The notes below the pieces were generated by a model. The model saw nothing but the letters and a program-made list of their open reading frames with translations, ran no database searches and was not told the DNA's origin. Below are positions 8,915 to 18,462 of a DNA stretch of 64,000 nucleotides, in pieces. The first letter of the stretch is position 1. Each line of letters begins with the position of its first letter. Source of the stretch: Bosea sp. Tri-49 (lineage in GTDB: Bacteria > Pseudomonadota > Alphaproteobacteria > Rhizobiales > Beijerinckiaceae); assembly GCF_003952665.1 (NCBI RefSeq), contig NZ_CP017946.1, positions 1,302,001 to 1,366,000 on the forward strand. Reading direction: 5' to 3'. A program made the translations under genes and the position numbers.

Positions 8915-9184
8915 AACCAGCCCCCTGAAAAGGTGTTGCGCGGCGGCTCCTGCCGGTAGCGCTTAGGCATTAGGCTTCCAGCGGCACGGCCTGCTTGGCC
9001 CCATCGCCGGTGGGATATCCCATGCTTGTCGCGGTTTCGGAGCTTTTCGCATGCCCTTGCCAGTGTGTGGTGCCGCCAGCGCAAGAAGCGCGCATTTGCA
9101 AAATCGACTAAAAAGGATCAAAGGAAGCGCCAACGCGCCGGCCTTGCCGCGCTATTCCTCTCTCCGTTTTGAGTTCCGCTGCCG
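8915..9184. other. Divergent intergenic region, glycine-rich protein / rimO
   Basis: This 270-base region should hold both promoters. It is AT-richer near 9090-9125, where a single TTTGCAAA palindrome and an A-rich stretch occur. I see no convincing sigma-70 pair, RNA gene or repeat. Confidence 0.4.
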
Positions 9185-10504
9185 ATGAATGCCGTCGCGC
9201 CGAAAATCTCGTTTGTCTCGCTTGGCTGCCCCAAGGCGCTCGTCGATTCCGAACGCATCATCACCTCGCTGCGCTCGGAGGGCTATGAGCTCAGCAAGAG
9301 CCATGCGGGCGCCGACGTCGTCATCGTCAACACCTGCGGCTTCCTCGACAGTGCCAAGCAGGAATCGCTCGAGGCGATCGGCTCGGCCATGGCCGAGAAC
9401 GGCAAGGTCATCGTCACCGGCTGCATGGGCGCCGAGCCCGAGCAGATCCGCGACGCCTTCCCGAACCTGCTGGCGATCACCGGACCACAGGCCTATGAGA
9501 GCGTCGTCTCGGCCGTGCACCAGGCGGTGCCGCCCAAGCACGATCCCTTCCTGGACCTCGTCCCGGATCAGGGCATCAAGCTGACGCCGCGACACTACGC
9601 TTATCTAAAGATTTCAGAGGGGTGCAATAATCGCTGCAGCTTCTGCATCATCCCGAAATTGCGCGGCGACCTGGCCTCGCGGCCGATCGGCGATGTGCTG
9701 CGCGAGGCCGAGAAGCTGGTCAAAGCCGGCGTCAAGGAATTGCTGGTGATCTCGCAGGACACCAGCGCCTACGGGCTCGACATCAAATATGCGCCGTCGA
9801 TGTGGAAGGATCGCGAGGTCCGCACCCGTTTCTTCGAGCTGGCGCGCGAACTCGGCCAGATGGGCGTCTGGGTCCGGATGCACTACGTCTATCCTTATCC
9901 GCATGTCGACGAGGTCATCCCGCTGATGGCGGAGGGCAATGTGCTGCCCTATCTCGACATCCCGTTCCAGCATGCCTCGCCCTCCGTGCTGAAGGCGATG
10001 CGCCGCCCGGCCCATCACGAGAAGACGCTGGAGCGGATCAGGAAGTGGCGCGAGATCTGCCCAGACCTCGCCATCCGCTCGACCTTCATCGTCGGCTTCC
10101 CCGGCGAGACCGAGGACGATGTCGACTTCCTGCTCGACTGGCTGAAGGAAGCTAAGCTGGAGCGCGTCGGCTGCTTCAAATACGAGCCGGTCAAGGGCGC
10201 GACGGCGAATGATCTCGGCTTGCCGCTGGTCGCGGAAGACGAGAAGGAGGCGCGCTGGCACCGCTTCATGAAGACGCAGGCCGAGGTTTCGGCCCGCATC
10301 GTCAAGGCGCGTGTCGGCAAGCGCATTCCGGTGATCATCGACGAGGCCGGACCGACCGTCGCCAAGGGCCGCTCGAAATGGGATGCGCCGGAGATCGACG
10401 GCAATGTCTATGTGTCGAGCCGCCGGCCGCTGCGGCCCGGCGATATCGTCACGGTGAAGGTCGAGCGCGCCGACGCCTATGATCTGCATGGCATGGCGGT
10501 CTGA
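9185..10504 (+). CDS. rimO: Ribosomal protein S12 methylthiotransferase RimO
   Basis: A 439-residue radical-SAM enzyme that adds a methylthio group to an aspartate of ribosomal protein S12. The N-terminal UPF0004 domain has its three cluster cysteines (C15, C51 and C80), and the radical-SAM cluster motif is C147-x3-C151-x2-C154 in [12 protein letters not shown]. The C-terminal TRAM domain follows (about 370-439). Features such as [12 protein letters not shown] and HYVYPYPH are typical of RimO rather than MiaB. It is a single gene with the stop codon inside a hairpin shared with the convergent gene. Confidence 0.96.
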   Translation: MNAVAPKISFVSLGCPKALVDSERIITSLRSEGYELSKSHAGADVVIVNTCGFLDSAKQESLEAIGSAMAENGKVIVTGCMGAEPEQIRDAFPNLLAITGPQAYESVVSAVHQAVPPKHDPFLDLVPDQGIKLTPRHYAYLKISEGCNNRCSFCIIPKLRGDLASRPIGDVLREAEKLVKAGVKELLVISQDTSAYGLDIKYAPSMWKDREVRTRFFELARELGQMGVWVRMHYVYPYPHVDEVIPLMAEGNVLPYLDIPFQHASPSVLKAMRRPAHHEKTLERIRKWREICPDLAIRSTFIVGFPGETEDDVDFLLDWLKEAKLERVGCFKYEPVKGATANDLGLPLVAEDEKEARWHRFMKTQAEVSARIVKARVGKRIPVIIDEAGPTVAKGRSKWDAPEIDGNVYVSSRRPLRPGDIVTVKVERADAYDLHGMAV

Positions 10505-10520
10505 GCCAGCTTCGGCTCAG
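10501..10520. terminator. Hairpin shared by the ends of two convergent genes
   Basis: CTGAGCC (10501-10507) and GGCTCAG (10514-10520) form a perfect seven-base stem with a six-base loop. The TGA stop of rimO lies in the left arm and the stop of the convergent small gene in the right arm. No T-run follows on either strand, so it is at best an imperfect bidirectional terminator. Confidence 0.4.
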
Positions 10521-10759
10521 GCGCGGCCAGAATGCGACGGATCAGCTTCGACGAGCCGGGTCGAGCGCGGGCAGGCATTGCGCTTGGGCTCGACCGGGCG
10601 TGTCAGGCGGGGACGTTCCAGCCGGACGATGGGAGCGGCGATCGCCGATCCTGACTGCGACATCTCCCATTCCGCCTTTGCAGCGTATTGCGCAGCGCCG
10701 ACACTGAGGACGGTCAGGCAGGAAAGGCTAAGACCGGCGCGGCGCAGATAACGTTTCAT
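10517..10759 (-). CDS. Small secreted protein of unknown function
   Basis: Predicted 80 residues starting MKRYLRRAGLSL, with a short signal peptide (cleavage probably after AKA at about 27). The mature part is small, Arg/Pro-rich, with one cysteine and no family I recognise. A longer in-frame reading up to 10906 has no signal-like start and was not used. The ribosome binding site is weak. It converges with rimO. Confidence 0.5.
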   Translation of the reverse strand: MKRYLRRAGLSLSCLTVLSVGAAQYAAKAEWEMSQSGSAIAAPIVRLERPRLTRPVEPKRNACPRSTRLVEADPSHSGRA

Positions 10760-10863
10760 GACGCGGGATCCGGAACGGGGTGTTGCCTCCTGCTTGATCG
10801 CTCCAGGGCGGATTTCGCGTTGCGATTTCGGAATTTTCGCTTTTCTGCCGAAAGCGCAGCCCG

Positions 10864-11982
10864 TCAGGCGGCGGCGTGGCGGGCGCGGCCCAGTCGTCCA
10901 AGCCACCAGCCGAAGCGTTGTGCCGCCATGGCGATGGCCAATGCGTAGCCGAGCAGAGCTAGCATCCAGCCGGCCGCCTGCAGGCTGAGAGCGCCGAGCA
11001 CCAGCGCCGAGCGCCCGAGCAGCTTAAGGACTGCGCGCGCCGTCGATGGCTTGGCCGCCGCGAGCTTCGCCGCCCGGCGGACGTCCCCGGCATCTTCCGC
11101 GACGGCGAGCACCTGGCGCAGGCCGCGCTGACCGGTACGGGCATAGAGTGCGCCGGCATCCTGGCCGAGCGCGGTGAAGCGGGCCAGCGCAGCCGGCCGG
11201 ACGATGCCGCCTGCGGCTACCCTCGCCGCCGCAAGATCGAGGCGGACGGCCGCACCAACGCTCGCCGCCAGGGCCGGACGATCGAGCGCGCCCGCCGCCA
11301 TGCGGCTGAGATTTGCTGAGAGCACGGGCGAGAGCAGCTTCGCCTTGCTCGCCGCCTTGACGGCGCTGAGGCCGCCGCGGGCAGGAAGGCCACCACCGAG
11401 GCTGATCCAGGTTGCGGCGCTGATCGCAAGACCGACCGCGGCGAGCGCCATCACCATCTCATCCACCTGTTCGCCACCAGCAAGCTTGCGCCCCTCGTGG
11501 GCAAGGTCGCGCAGATCACCGAAGCCGCTGATGTCGCCGACCAGTGCGCCGGCGAAGGCGGCATCGCTCTCGCGATCACCTGCGACGAAGCCTTGCCCGA
11601 AATCGGAGACGGCCCGCGTCAGCGCAGTCTCGCGCAAGACTTCGATCCGCGCGCGTTGCTCGGGTGCGATGGCGATCTCGCGCTCGGCTGCGAGCGCGAC
11701 GAAGCTGTCGGCGAGATCGGGATCGCCGGCCGCAACCGCTCGATCGATCTCGTCGGTAAGGCGATCCGCCGTGGCGACGCCATCGAGGCGCAGCCGCGAC
11801 AGCTCGGCCGGATCATCTCTCGCCTGATGAAGTTGCCAGCTCTGTAGTCCCGGCGGAGCGATCATTGCCCCGCCCGTTGCGAGGCCGATGACGGTGATCG
11901 ACGTGACGGCGAGCCTAGCGATGTGCAAGCGGGATACCTGAAACCGAAACGGTCCGGTCGTCTGACCGGACCGCAGAAGCAT
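10864..11982 (-). CDS. Uncharacterised multi-pass membrane protein
   Basis: Up to 372 residues. A hydrophobic segment near the N-terminus (about 21-45) is followed by an acidic, helical middle region with DFGQGFVAGD and GDLRDLAHEG motifs, then hydrophobic segments at about 178-200 and two near the C-terminus (about 325-355). I recognise no named domain. The ATG at 11982 lies beyond a strong hairpin (11951-11972) that looks like the terminator of the upstream quinone oxidoreductase gene. The true start may therefore be the TTG at 11928 (reading MHIARLAVTS), giving 354 residues. Function unknown. Confidence 0.7.
   Translation of the reverse strand: MLLRSGQTTGPFRFQVSRLHIARLAVTSITVIGLATGGAMIAPPGLQSWQLHQARDDPAELSRLRLDGVATADRLTDEIDRAVAAGDPDLADSFVALAAEREIAIAPEQRARIEVLRETALTRAVSDFGQGFVAGDRESDAAFAGALVGDISGFGDLRDLAHEGRKLAGGEQVDEMVMALAAVGLAISAATWISLGGGLPARGGLSAVKAASKAKLLSPVLSANLSRMAAGALDRPALAASVGAAVRLDLAAARVAAGGIVRPAALARFTALGQDAGALYARTGQRGLRQVLAVAEDAGDVRRAAKLAAAKPSTARAVLKLLGRSALVLGALSLQAAGWMLALLGYALAIAMAAQRFGWWLGRLGRARHAAA
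11951..11972 (-). terminator. Probable terminator of the quinone oxidoreductase gene
   Basis: GGTCCGGTC (11951-11959) and GACCGGACC (11964-11972) form a perfect nine-base GC-rich stem with a four-base loop. Read on the minus strand it lies 43 bases after the oxidoreductase stop and is followed by GTTTCGGTTT, a broken T-rich tail. It falls inside the longest reading of the next gene, which argues for a later start of that gene. Confidence 0.6.
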
Positions 11983-12015
11983 GGCTTTCGATTCAGGCGG
12001 AAATTGCGCCGCCGG

Positions 12016-12987
12016 TTACGGCACGAGTACGGTCGAGCCGGTGGTGCCGCGCCCTTCCAGAGCCCGGTGCGCCTCGGCGGCGTCCTTCAGCGCGAACCGG
12101 GCGTTGATCGCGACGCTGACCTTGCCGGAGCCGACAGCCTCGAACAGGTTCTTCGCCATCGCCACCAAGGTCTCGCGCTTGGCCGTGTGCGTGTTCATCG
12201 TCGGGCGAGTGACGTAAAGCGAGCCCTTCGCCGAGAGGATGCCGAGGTTGAAGGCTTCGACCGCGCCCGAGGCATTGCCGAAGCTCGCCAGCAGGCCGAA
12301 GGGCTTTAGCGAATCGAGCGAGGCCATGAAGGTGTCCTTGCCGACACCGTCATAGACAACGTCGCAAAGCTTGCCGCCGGTGATCTCCTTGACGCGCGCC
12401 GGAACATCCTCGTCGCGATAGAGGATGACGTGGTCGGCTCCGTTCGCCTTGGCGAGCTCGGCCTTCTCCTTGCTACCGACGGTGCCGATCACCGTCGCGC
12501 CCAGCGCCTTGCCCCATTGGCAGAGGATCGAGCCGGTGCCGCCCGCTGCGGCGTGGACCAGGATCGTGTCACCCGGCTTCACCTGATAGGTGCGATGAAG
12601 CAGGTATTCGGCCGTCAACCCCTTCAGCAGCATGCTGGCGGCAGCTTCGTAAGAGACGTTGTCGGGCAAGGCGACCACAGCCGATGCCGGAACGATGCGC
12701 TCTTCGGCATAGGCACCATGCGCCGCGACGACGGCTATGCGGTCGCCGGGCTTGAACTTCGTGACATCAGGCCCGACCGCGAGCACGTCGCCGGCCGATT
12801 CATTGCCGAGCGTGAACGGCAGCGGCGCCGGATAGAGGCCGGTGCGGAAATAGGTGTCGATGAAGTTCAGCCCGATGGCGCGGTTGCGGATCAGGATCTC
12901 GCCCGGCCCTGGCGCCGGCAGGCTGACCTCCTCCAGCTGCAGAACCTCGGGCCCACCGGTCTTGTGTACGCGGATAGCTTTCGCCAT
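12016..12987 (-). CDS. NADPH:quinone oxidoreductase (zinc-free MDR family)
   Basis: A 323-residue cytosolic oxidoreductase of the medium-chain dehydrogenase/reductase superfamily, expected to reduce quinones with NADPH. N-terminal GroES-like domain (about 1-120, with GLNFIDTYFRTGLYP) and Rossmann domain with HAAAGGTGSILCQWGKALGA and VGSKEKAELAKANGADHVI. The zinc-binding residues of alcohol dehydrogenases are absent. The ATG at 12987 has a well-spaced GGAG; the much longer open frame upstream is antisense to the neighbouring hydroxylase gene. It is divergent from that gene. Confidence 0.9.
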   Translation of the reverse strand: MAKAIRVHKTGGPEVLQLEEVSLPAPGPGEILIRNRAIGLNFIDTYFRTGLYPAPLPFTLGNESAGDVLAVGPDVTKFKPGDRIAVVAAHGAYAEERIVPASAVVALPDNVSYEAAASMLLKGLTAEYLLHRTYQVKPGDTILVHAAAGGTGSILCQWGKALGATVIGTVGSKEKAELAKANGADHVILYRDEDVPARVKEITGGKLCDVVYDGVGKDTFMASLDSLKPFGLLASFGNASGAVEAFNLGILSAKGSLYVTRPTMNTHTAKRETLVAMAKNLFEAVGSGKVSVAINARFALKDAAEAHRALEGRGTTGSTVLVP

Positions 12988-13167
12988 GGCGATCTCCTGA
13001 TGTCGATGACGCTGACGATAGGGACTTGCATTCGTTCGGCGCAACCGCGGCAGTGCTTGCAAGGCAGGTGTCCGACGCCGAAGGGTATCGGCGAATTTGC
13101 ATGATCGGCCGGGAGCTGCGGCAAGCGGGCGCTCGCCAGCGGCGCCGGCATCGGCTACCGAAAGGCC

Positions 13168-14340
13168 ATGACGGACCAGCAGGATTGCGACATCGCCATC
13201 GTCGGAGCTGGAGCGGTCGGGCTCGCGGCAGCGCTCGCGCTTGCTGCTGCCGGGCGCGAGGTCGTGCTGCTCGGACCGACAGGTGCGCTGCGCGATGGCC
13301 GCACCGTCGCCTTGCTCGACGGCTCTTGGCGCCTGCTCGAAGCGCTCGGGCTGACGGAGGCGCTCGACGCGGTTGCTGCTCCGCTCGCGGTGATGCGGCT
13401 GGTCGACGACACCGGCAGCTTGTTCCGGCAGCCGCCGGTTGAATTCAAGGCGGCCGAGCTCGGCCTGCCGGCGTTCGGCTGGAATGTCGAGAATGCAGCG
13501 CTGGTCGAAGCGATGACGGCGAAGGCGGCTGCGGAGGCGCGCATCCGCATGATGCCGCATGCCGTCACGGCGATCGCGGCAGGCGCCGACACTGTCGGGC
13601 TCTCGGGTGACGGCTTTGCGCCGATCGAAGCGCGCCTTGTCGTCGGTGCCGATGGCCGAAAGTCGCGGGTTCGGGAAGCGGCCGGCATCACCGCACGCGA
13701 CTGGAGCTATCCGCAGGTAGCGTTGACTGCGATCCTGAGCCACCGACGTGAGCATCGCGACGCCTCGACCGAGTTCCACACCCGTTCCGGCCCCTGCACG
13801 CTGGTGCCGATGCCGGGCCGGCGCTCCTCGCTGGTCTGGCTGCTCGAGCCCGGCGAGGCAGAGCGCATCGCCGGGCTCGATGATGTCGCATTCGCCCGCG
13901 CGGTCGAACGCCAGACTCATTCGATCCTCGGCGCGATGACGGTCGCAGGCCCCCGCGGACGTGTGCCGATGAGCGGTCTGTCGGTCGATCGCTTTGCCGA
14001 TGCACGCATGGCGCTGATCGGCGAAGCCGCGCATGTCTTCCCGCCGATCGGGGCGCAGGGGCTCAATCTCGGCCTGCGCGACGTCGCGGCGCTGCGCGAC
14101 GCGGTTGCGGGGGCTGAGGATTCCGGCGAAGAGGCGGCGCTCTTAGCTTATGACCGCTCGCGCCAGGCCGATGTCCGTTTGCGCACGGGCGCCGTCGATG
14201 CGCTCAACCGGACCCTGCTGACCGATCTGCTGCCGGCCGATCTGATGCGCGGCGCCGGCTTGCTCGCGCTATCGCGAATCGCGACGCTGCGTCGCCTCGT
14301 CATGCGGCATGGGCTTGCTGGCGGCACCGCCGCAGGCTGA
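13168..14340 (+). CDS. UbiH/UbiF-type FAD-dependent hydroxylase
   Basis: A 390-residue flavoprotein monooxygenase of the UbiH/COQ6 family, likely hydroxylating the ring of a ubiquinone precursor at the membrane surface. The FAD-binding GxGxxG is IAIVGAGAVGLAAALALAAAG (9-29), the DG motif is VVGADGRKSRVR, and the second FAD motif is LIGEAAHVFPPIGAQGLNLGLRD, all in order. Which ring position it modifies cannot be told from sequence. It ends two bases from the convergent CoA-transferase gene. Confidence 0.88.
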   Translation: MTDQQDCDIAIVGAGAVGLAAALALAAAGREVVLLGPTGALRDGRTVALLDGSWRLLEALGLTEALDAVAAPLAVMRLVDDTGSLFRQPPVEFKAAELGLPAFGWNVENAALVEAMTAKAAAEARIRMMPHAVTAIAAGADTVGLSGDGFAPIEARLVVGADGRKSRVREAAGITARDWSYPQVALTAILSHRREHRDASTEFHTRSGPCTLVPMPGRRSSLVWLLEPGEAERIAGLDDVAFARAVERQTHSILGAMTVAGPRGRVPMSGLSVDRFADARMALIGEAAHVFPPIGAQGLNLGLRDVAALRDAVAGAEDSGEEAALLAYDRSRQADVRLRTGAVDALNRTLLTDLLPADLMRGAGLLALSRIATLRRLVMRHGLAGGTAAG

Positions 14341-14342
14341 GC

Positions 14343-15446
14343 TCAAATCTCGTAGTCGCCGATTGGCGGGCTCGCCCGCAGCGCCGGCGCAGCGTCACGG
14401 AAGACAGGCGCGAGCGGTAGCGGCGTCGAGACCATGCGTCGCCCGCCCGGTTCCTCGACCTGCCGATCGAGCAGACCGCGCGCCGTCAGCTGCGGATCGG
14501 CCAGTGCTTCGTCGAGTGTCCGGACTACAGTGCAGCAGCAGTCGAGCGGCTCGATTGTTACCCGCCAATGTTCTGCCGGCCGGGATGCGATGATTGCGGC
14601 GACGGCGGCCATCGTCGCTGCCGGATCGCGCTGGTCATCGCGGAGCTCTACGCCAAGGCCGATACCCTCGCAGAAGCCCGCCCAGAACTTCTCCTCGAGC
14701 GCGCCGACGGCGAGGAACCAGCCATCCGCCGTCGCATAGAGGCCGTAGCGCGGGCTGGCACCGGTCAGCAGCCCCTCCCCGCCCGCCGGATAGCGGCCCG
14801 ACGCCTGGCCCTGCGCCAGCGCATACCAGGCGAAAGCGAGCATCGCGTCGGTCATGGCGATGTCGAGATGGCAGCCCTGGCCGGATCGGTCGCGCTCGCG
14901 CAAGGCGAGCAGGATGTTGATCACCGCCGGCATGGCGCCGCCGGCGATGTCGGCGACCAAAGTCGGCGGCAAAGGTGCTTGCCTGCCGCGCGCGAGCGAC
15001 TGGCCGAGCAGCCCCCCAATCGCCTGGTAGTTGATGTCATGACCGGCCTCGAAGGCACGCGGGCCGTCCTGGCCGTAGCCGCTGATCGAGCAGTAGACCA
15101 GCTGCGGGTTGAGCGCCTTCAGCGCCTCGTAGCCGAAACCGAGCCGGGCCATCACGCCGGGCCGGAACTGCTCGATGACGATGTCGGCCTGCTCGATCAA
15201 CGGGGTCAGGCGTTCCAGTGCATCCGGTGCCTTGAGATCGATCGCGAGGCTCTTTTTGCCGCGGTTGAGGGCGGCGAAGGGGGCGGAGGTCTCGCCGAAG
15301 CGCGGCGGGAAGCGGCGCATGTCCTCGCCATCCGGCCGCTCGATCCGGATCACGCGCGCGCCGGCCTCGGCGAGGAAGAGGCTCGCCATCGGGCCGGGCA
15401 GCAGGGTCGAGAAGTCGAGGACGAGGAGATCGGAGAGCGGCTGCAT
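14343..15446 (-). CDS. CaiB/BaiF family CoA transferase
   Basis: A 367-residue class III CoA transferase or racemase-like protein. LDFSTLLPGPMASLFLAEAGARVIRIE at the N-terminus, RGKKSLAIDLK, VIEQFRPGVMARLGFGYE and the probable catalytic aspartate in TLVADIAGGAM are all family hallmarks. The substrate is unknown; sequence resembles the alpha-methylacyl-CoA racemase branch. I start at ATG 15446 (MQPLSDLLVLDFS), because the longer version from 15527 overlaps the AEC transporter and adds 27 residues not expected in this family. Confidence 0.87.
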   Translation of the reverse strand: MQPLSDLLVLDFSTLLPGPMASLFLAEAGARVIRIERPDGEDMRRFPPRFGETSAPFAALNRGKKSLAIDLKAPDALERLTPLIEQADIVIEQFRPGVMARLGFGYEALKALNPQLVYCSISGYGQDGPRAFEAGHDINYQAIGGLLGQSLARGRQAPLPPTLVADIAGGAMPAVINILLALRERDRSGQGCHLDIAMTDAMLAFAWYALAQGQASGRYPAGGEGLLTGASPRYGLYATADGWFLAVGALEEKFWAGFCEGIGLGVELRDDQRDPAATMAAVAAIIASRPAEHWRVTIEPLDCCCTVVRTLDEALADPQLTARGLLDRQVEEPGGRRMVSTPLPLAPVFRDAAPALRASPPIGDYEI

Positions 15447-15481
15447 CAATGGGCCCGGGAAAGGCAGGCCCTGGCGGGCCG

Positions 15482-16453
15482 TCAGGGAAAGAGGTCGGCC
15501 GGCATCCTGCCCGTCTTCACCAGCCACAGGAAGCCCGTCAGCGTCACCGTCGAGACGATGGTGCCGACGAGGATGCAGGCCGAGGCGCGCTCGATGCCGA
15601 CGCGATACTGCGTCGAGATCACGAAGATGTTCAGCGCCGGCGGCAGCGCCGCCATGATCACCGCGGCATAGATCCAGGGCGCCGAGAAGTTGCCGAGCGC
15701 CGATAGCAGCAGCCAGACCAGCAATGGATGCAGCAGGAGCTTGATCGCGACGAGCGCCGGCAATTCGCCTGGCATCCGCCGCATCGGCTGCAAAGCCACC
15801 GTGACCCCGAGCAGGAAGAGCGCGCAGGGCGCAGCAGCCTGCGAGAGCCAGAGCGTCATCTTGTCGAGCGCGGTCGGCAATTCGAGCTTCAGGAAGGCCG
15901 CAAGCACGCCGACGATGGTCGCGATGTTGAAGGGATGGCTGACGACCCGCCAGGCCACTTCGCGGGCCGTTGCGGCGAAGCTGCGCTTCTCCACGCCGGC
16001 CAGCGCCATCAGGAACGGAATCAGCGAGAACAGCAGGAGATTGTCGAAGACGAAGATCAACACCACCGGCGCGCTGGCGGCCGGACCGAGCGCCGCCAAG
16101 ATCAAGGGCGGGCCCATGTAGCCGATGTTCGAATAGGAGCCGGCGACGCCCTGCATCACCGCCTGCGGCATGGCGCCATGGTTATGGCGCCAGCCGAGCG
16201 CGAAGGAGAGCACGAAGGCGCAGAAGGTCGCAAGCGTCGTCACCGCGACGAACCCCCAATTCGTCAATTCACTCAACGGCTTGTCGGCGATCAATCGATA
16301 GAACAGGCAAGGCAGCGCGACATAGATCAGGAAGAACTGCATCCAGGCCAGCCCTTCCCCCGGCAGGCGCTTGTAGCGGCCGACGAGGAAGCCGAGCAGG
16401 ATCAGCCCGAAGAAGGGCGCGACCAGGTTGAACAGGCTGGCGATGTCGGCCAT
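15482..16453 (-). CDS. AEC family transporter (auxin efflux carrier-like permease)
   Basis: A 323-residue inner-membrane protein with about ten hydrophobic helices. The family features are the N-terminal helix with FFGLILLGFLVGRYKRLP and the GSYSNIGYMGPPLILAALG segment in the middle. Bacterial members move malate, malonate or other carboxylates; the substrate here is unknown. It lies directly upstream of the CoA transferase on the same strand with a 35-base gap, so the pair may handle an organic acid and its CoA ester (inference). Confidence 0.85.
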   Translation of the reverse strand: MADIASLFNLVAPFFGLILLGFLVGRYKRLPGEGLAWMQFFLIYVALPCLFYRLIADKPLSELTNWGFVAVTTLATFCAFVLSFALGWRHNHGAMPQAVMQGVAGSYSNIGYMGPPLILAALGPAASAPVVLIFVFDNLLLFSLIPFLMALAGVEKRSFAATAREVAWRVVSHPFNIATIVGVLAAFLKLELPTALDKMTLWLSQAAAPCALFLLGVTVALQPMRRMPGELPALVAIKLLLHPLLVWLLLSALGNFSAPWIYAAVIMAALPPALNIFVISTQYRVGIERASACILVGTIVSTVTLTGFLWLVKTGRMPADLFP

Positions 16454-16686
16454 GCGGCGTTCTCGAGCGGCCGACGATGACGGCGGCGCCGCCTTATAGG
16501 ATGGGTGCCGGCGCCTGAGAACCCAGTCAGGTGCACCACCTGCTCAGTCTGCCGGACACTGTCCCGAGCGGTGGATTGGCCGAGCGGCTCGCGATGCAAC
16601 TTGAAATTGCAAGATATCGAAACGTGGAAGCAATCAGGTAACATATTTCTGCCATGTTCCGCCAACGGCCGATGGAACAGGCGAAG

Positions 16687-18372
16687 ATGACCAGCACTCA
16701 GGCGACGGCAGGCAATCCGGCATCCGGGGCGCTCTGGCGATTCTTTATCGTGTCCCCGACGTTCTGGATCGTATCGTTCCTGATGGCAGTGGTCCTGGGG
16801 CTTGCGCTGCCGATAAGGCTGCCGCTCGGGCCGAACTACTGGGATACCGACATCTACCTCGATGCCGCCCAGCGCATCTGGCAGGGGCAGATTCCCAACA
16901 TCGATTTCTTCACTTCGATCGGTCCGCTCGGCTTCTATCTCACCGCCGGCATCAAGGCGCTTTTCCCGCAGGCCCAGCCGGCCTTGCTCGCCAACTGGGC
17001 GATCGTGCCTGTCTTGCTGCCGATTGCTGCGTTGATTGTTCGAGATATCGTCCCGCGGTCGCGTCGCCTGGCCCTGGCGATCCTGATCCCGCTGCTGTTC
17101 CTGACCTCGCTACCGATCAACCTTCACAGCCTCTACCCATCGCCAGGCTTCGATGGCTTTGGCTACTATAACCGCCACGTCGCCTTGCTGCTCTATCTTC
17201 TGCTGGCAGCGCTTCTCTTCGTCGAGAATCGGATTCTGCTGACCTCACTCGTTGCGGTGCTCATGACGGCGCTGTTTCTCGTCAAGGTCACGGGCCCCGT
17301 TTCGGGTGCCGTTCTCGTCGGTTATGCGGTTCTGGCCGGTCGTCTGCGCTTCCGTGATGCCGCGATCGCCGCCGGCGCGGTCATAGCCTGCCTGGTCGCG
17401 CTCGAACTCTCGACGGGCGTCATCTACGCCTATGTCGAAGACGTCCTGATCTTGGCGATGCTCAACTCCGCCTCACTCCTGAGACGCTTCCTGACCCTGG
17501 CCTCGATCAAGTTCAACGTGATCGCGCCCTGCCTGATTCTGGTCGGCGCGCTCGCGTTTGCCGCATGGCGCGACAAGCCTTCGCTCGCAAGCTTGCTGGC
17601 CTCGCCGCTCGGCTGGCTGACTGCGAGCCTCTTTGCCCTGATCCTCGGCGAGACTCAGAACAGCGGATCGCTCGAATTCATCGGACTCTGGCCGGTGCTG
17701 ATCCTGATCCTCAGGGAATATTACCCCCGGTCAGGCGATGGGCTGCGTCCTTATGTTCTGGTGCTCGTCATGGCCGTGTCGCTGCCGAGTGCCGTGAACT
17801 TTCTCGAGAGAGGCGCGCGGGCGGTGATTGCTGCGCCGCGCTATCAGGCGCTGGATGTGCCGGATGTGGGGCCGCTCGGCCGGGTCAGCCTCAAGCCAGA
17901 GCTGGCCGAACGCGCAATCGCGCAGGTCGACCACTACCCGAAATACAATGATGCCTATGAAGACCTTGTCCGTCGCGGCCTGCTTCCATCCGCTACGCTG
18001 TTCTCGGAAATCGACCATCAAGCGACCTGGCTGCTCGAAGTGCAGCAGGGGATCGATGCGATCAGGCGCTGGGAGGCGGCCAATGGTCGCCAGCTGAACG
18101 GCTTCTTCGCGCTCGACTTCGTCAGCCCCTTCAACCACCTGCTCGGCCGAGCCGCGCCGCTTCACGTCGCGCTCGGCATCGACACCGAACGTACCAATCC
18201 CCGGGTCACGGCCGAAATGCTGGAAGCCCTGCGCGACATCGACGCGATCATGCGGCCGAAATGCCCGGTCGAGGTGAAGCGGGCTGCGATCTGGAAGCAA
18301 TACGCGCAAGCTCTCGAAGGCCGCCAGCTCGTGGCTCTCTCGCCCTGCTGGGACATGTATCTGCGCAAGTAG
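16687..18372 (+). CDS. Polytopic membrane protein, GT-C glycosyltransferase-like
   Basis: Predicted 561 residues with about ten membrane helices in the first 390 and a soluble C-terminal domain of about 170. The first extracytoplasmic loop contains NYWDTDIYLDAAQRIWQGQIPNID, resembling the acidic loop of GT-C enzymes such as ArnT or mannosyltransferases, and F-F-T-S-I-G-P-L-G-F-Y follows, as in that group. A role in transferring a sugar from a lipid carrier is inference. The start is ambiguous between ATGs at 16654, 16672 and 16687; the last has AGG five bases before it. No glycan genes flank it. Confidence 0.65.
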   Translation: MTSTQATAGNPASGALWRFFIVSPTFWIVSFLMAVVLGLALPIRLPLGPNYWDTDIYLDAAQRIWQGQIPNIDFFTSIGPLGFYLTAGIKALFPQAQPALLANWAIVPVLLPIAALIVRDIVPRSRRLALAILIPLLFLTSLPINLHSLYPSPGFDGFGYYNRHVALLLYLLLAALLFVENRILLTSLVAVLMTALFLVKVTGPVSGAVLVGYAVLAGRLRFRDAAIAAGAVIACLVALELSTGVIYAYVEDVLILAMLNSASLLRRFLTLASIKFNVIAPCLILVGALAFAAWRDKPSLASLLASPLGWLTASLFALILGETQNSGSLEFIGLWPVLILILREYYPRSGDGLRPYVLVLVMAVSLPSAVNFLERGARAVIAAPRYQALDVPDVGPLGRVSLKPELAERAIAQVDHYPKYNDAYEDLVRRGLLPSATLFSEIDHQATWLLEVQQGIDAIRRWEAANGRQLNGFFALDFVSPFNHLLGRAAPLHVALGIDTERTNPRVTAEMLEALRDIDAIMRPKCPVEVKRAAIWKQYAQALEGRQLVALSPCWDMYLRK

Positions 18373-18462
18373 GACCGACTGGCAGAAGCGCGAATCGACA
18401 GCGGCCGCGCGTTCACGAACGCTAACGTTCTCAGTCCTGATGTCTGCAGTGCCGAATGAGGA

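Noticed and set aside
9090..9100. TTTGCAAA palindrome upstream of rimO
   Set aside because: It resembles PccR/RamB-type sites, but only a single copy occurs and rimO is not a carbon-metabolism gene; chance is likely in an AT-rich patch.
13000..14034. N-terminal extension of the quinone oxidoreductase gene
   Set aside because: The extension is antisense to the UbiH-like gene; the ATG at 12987 with GGAG gives a full-length family member.
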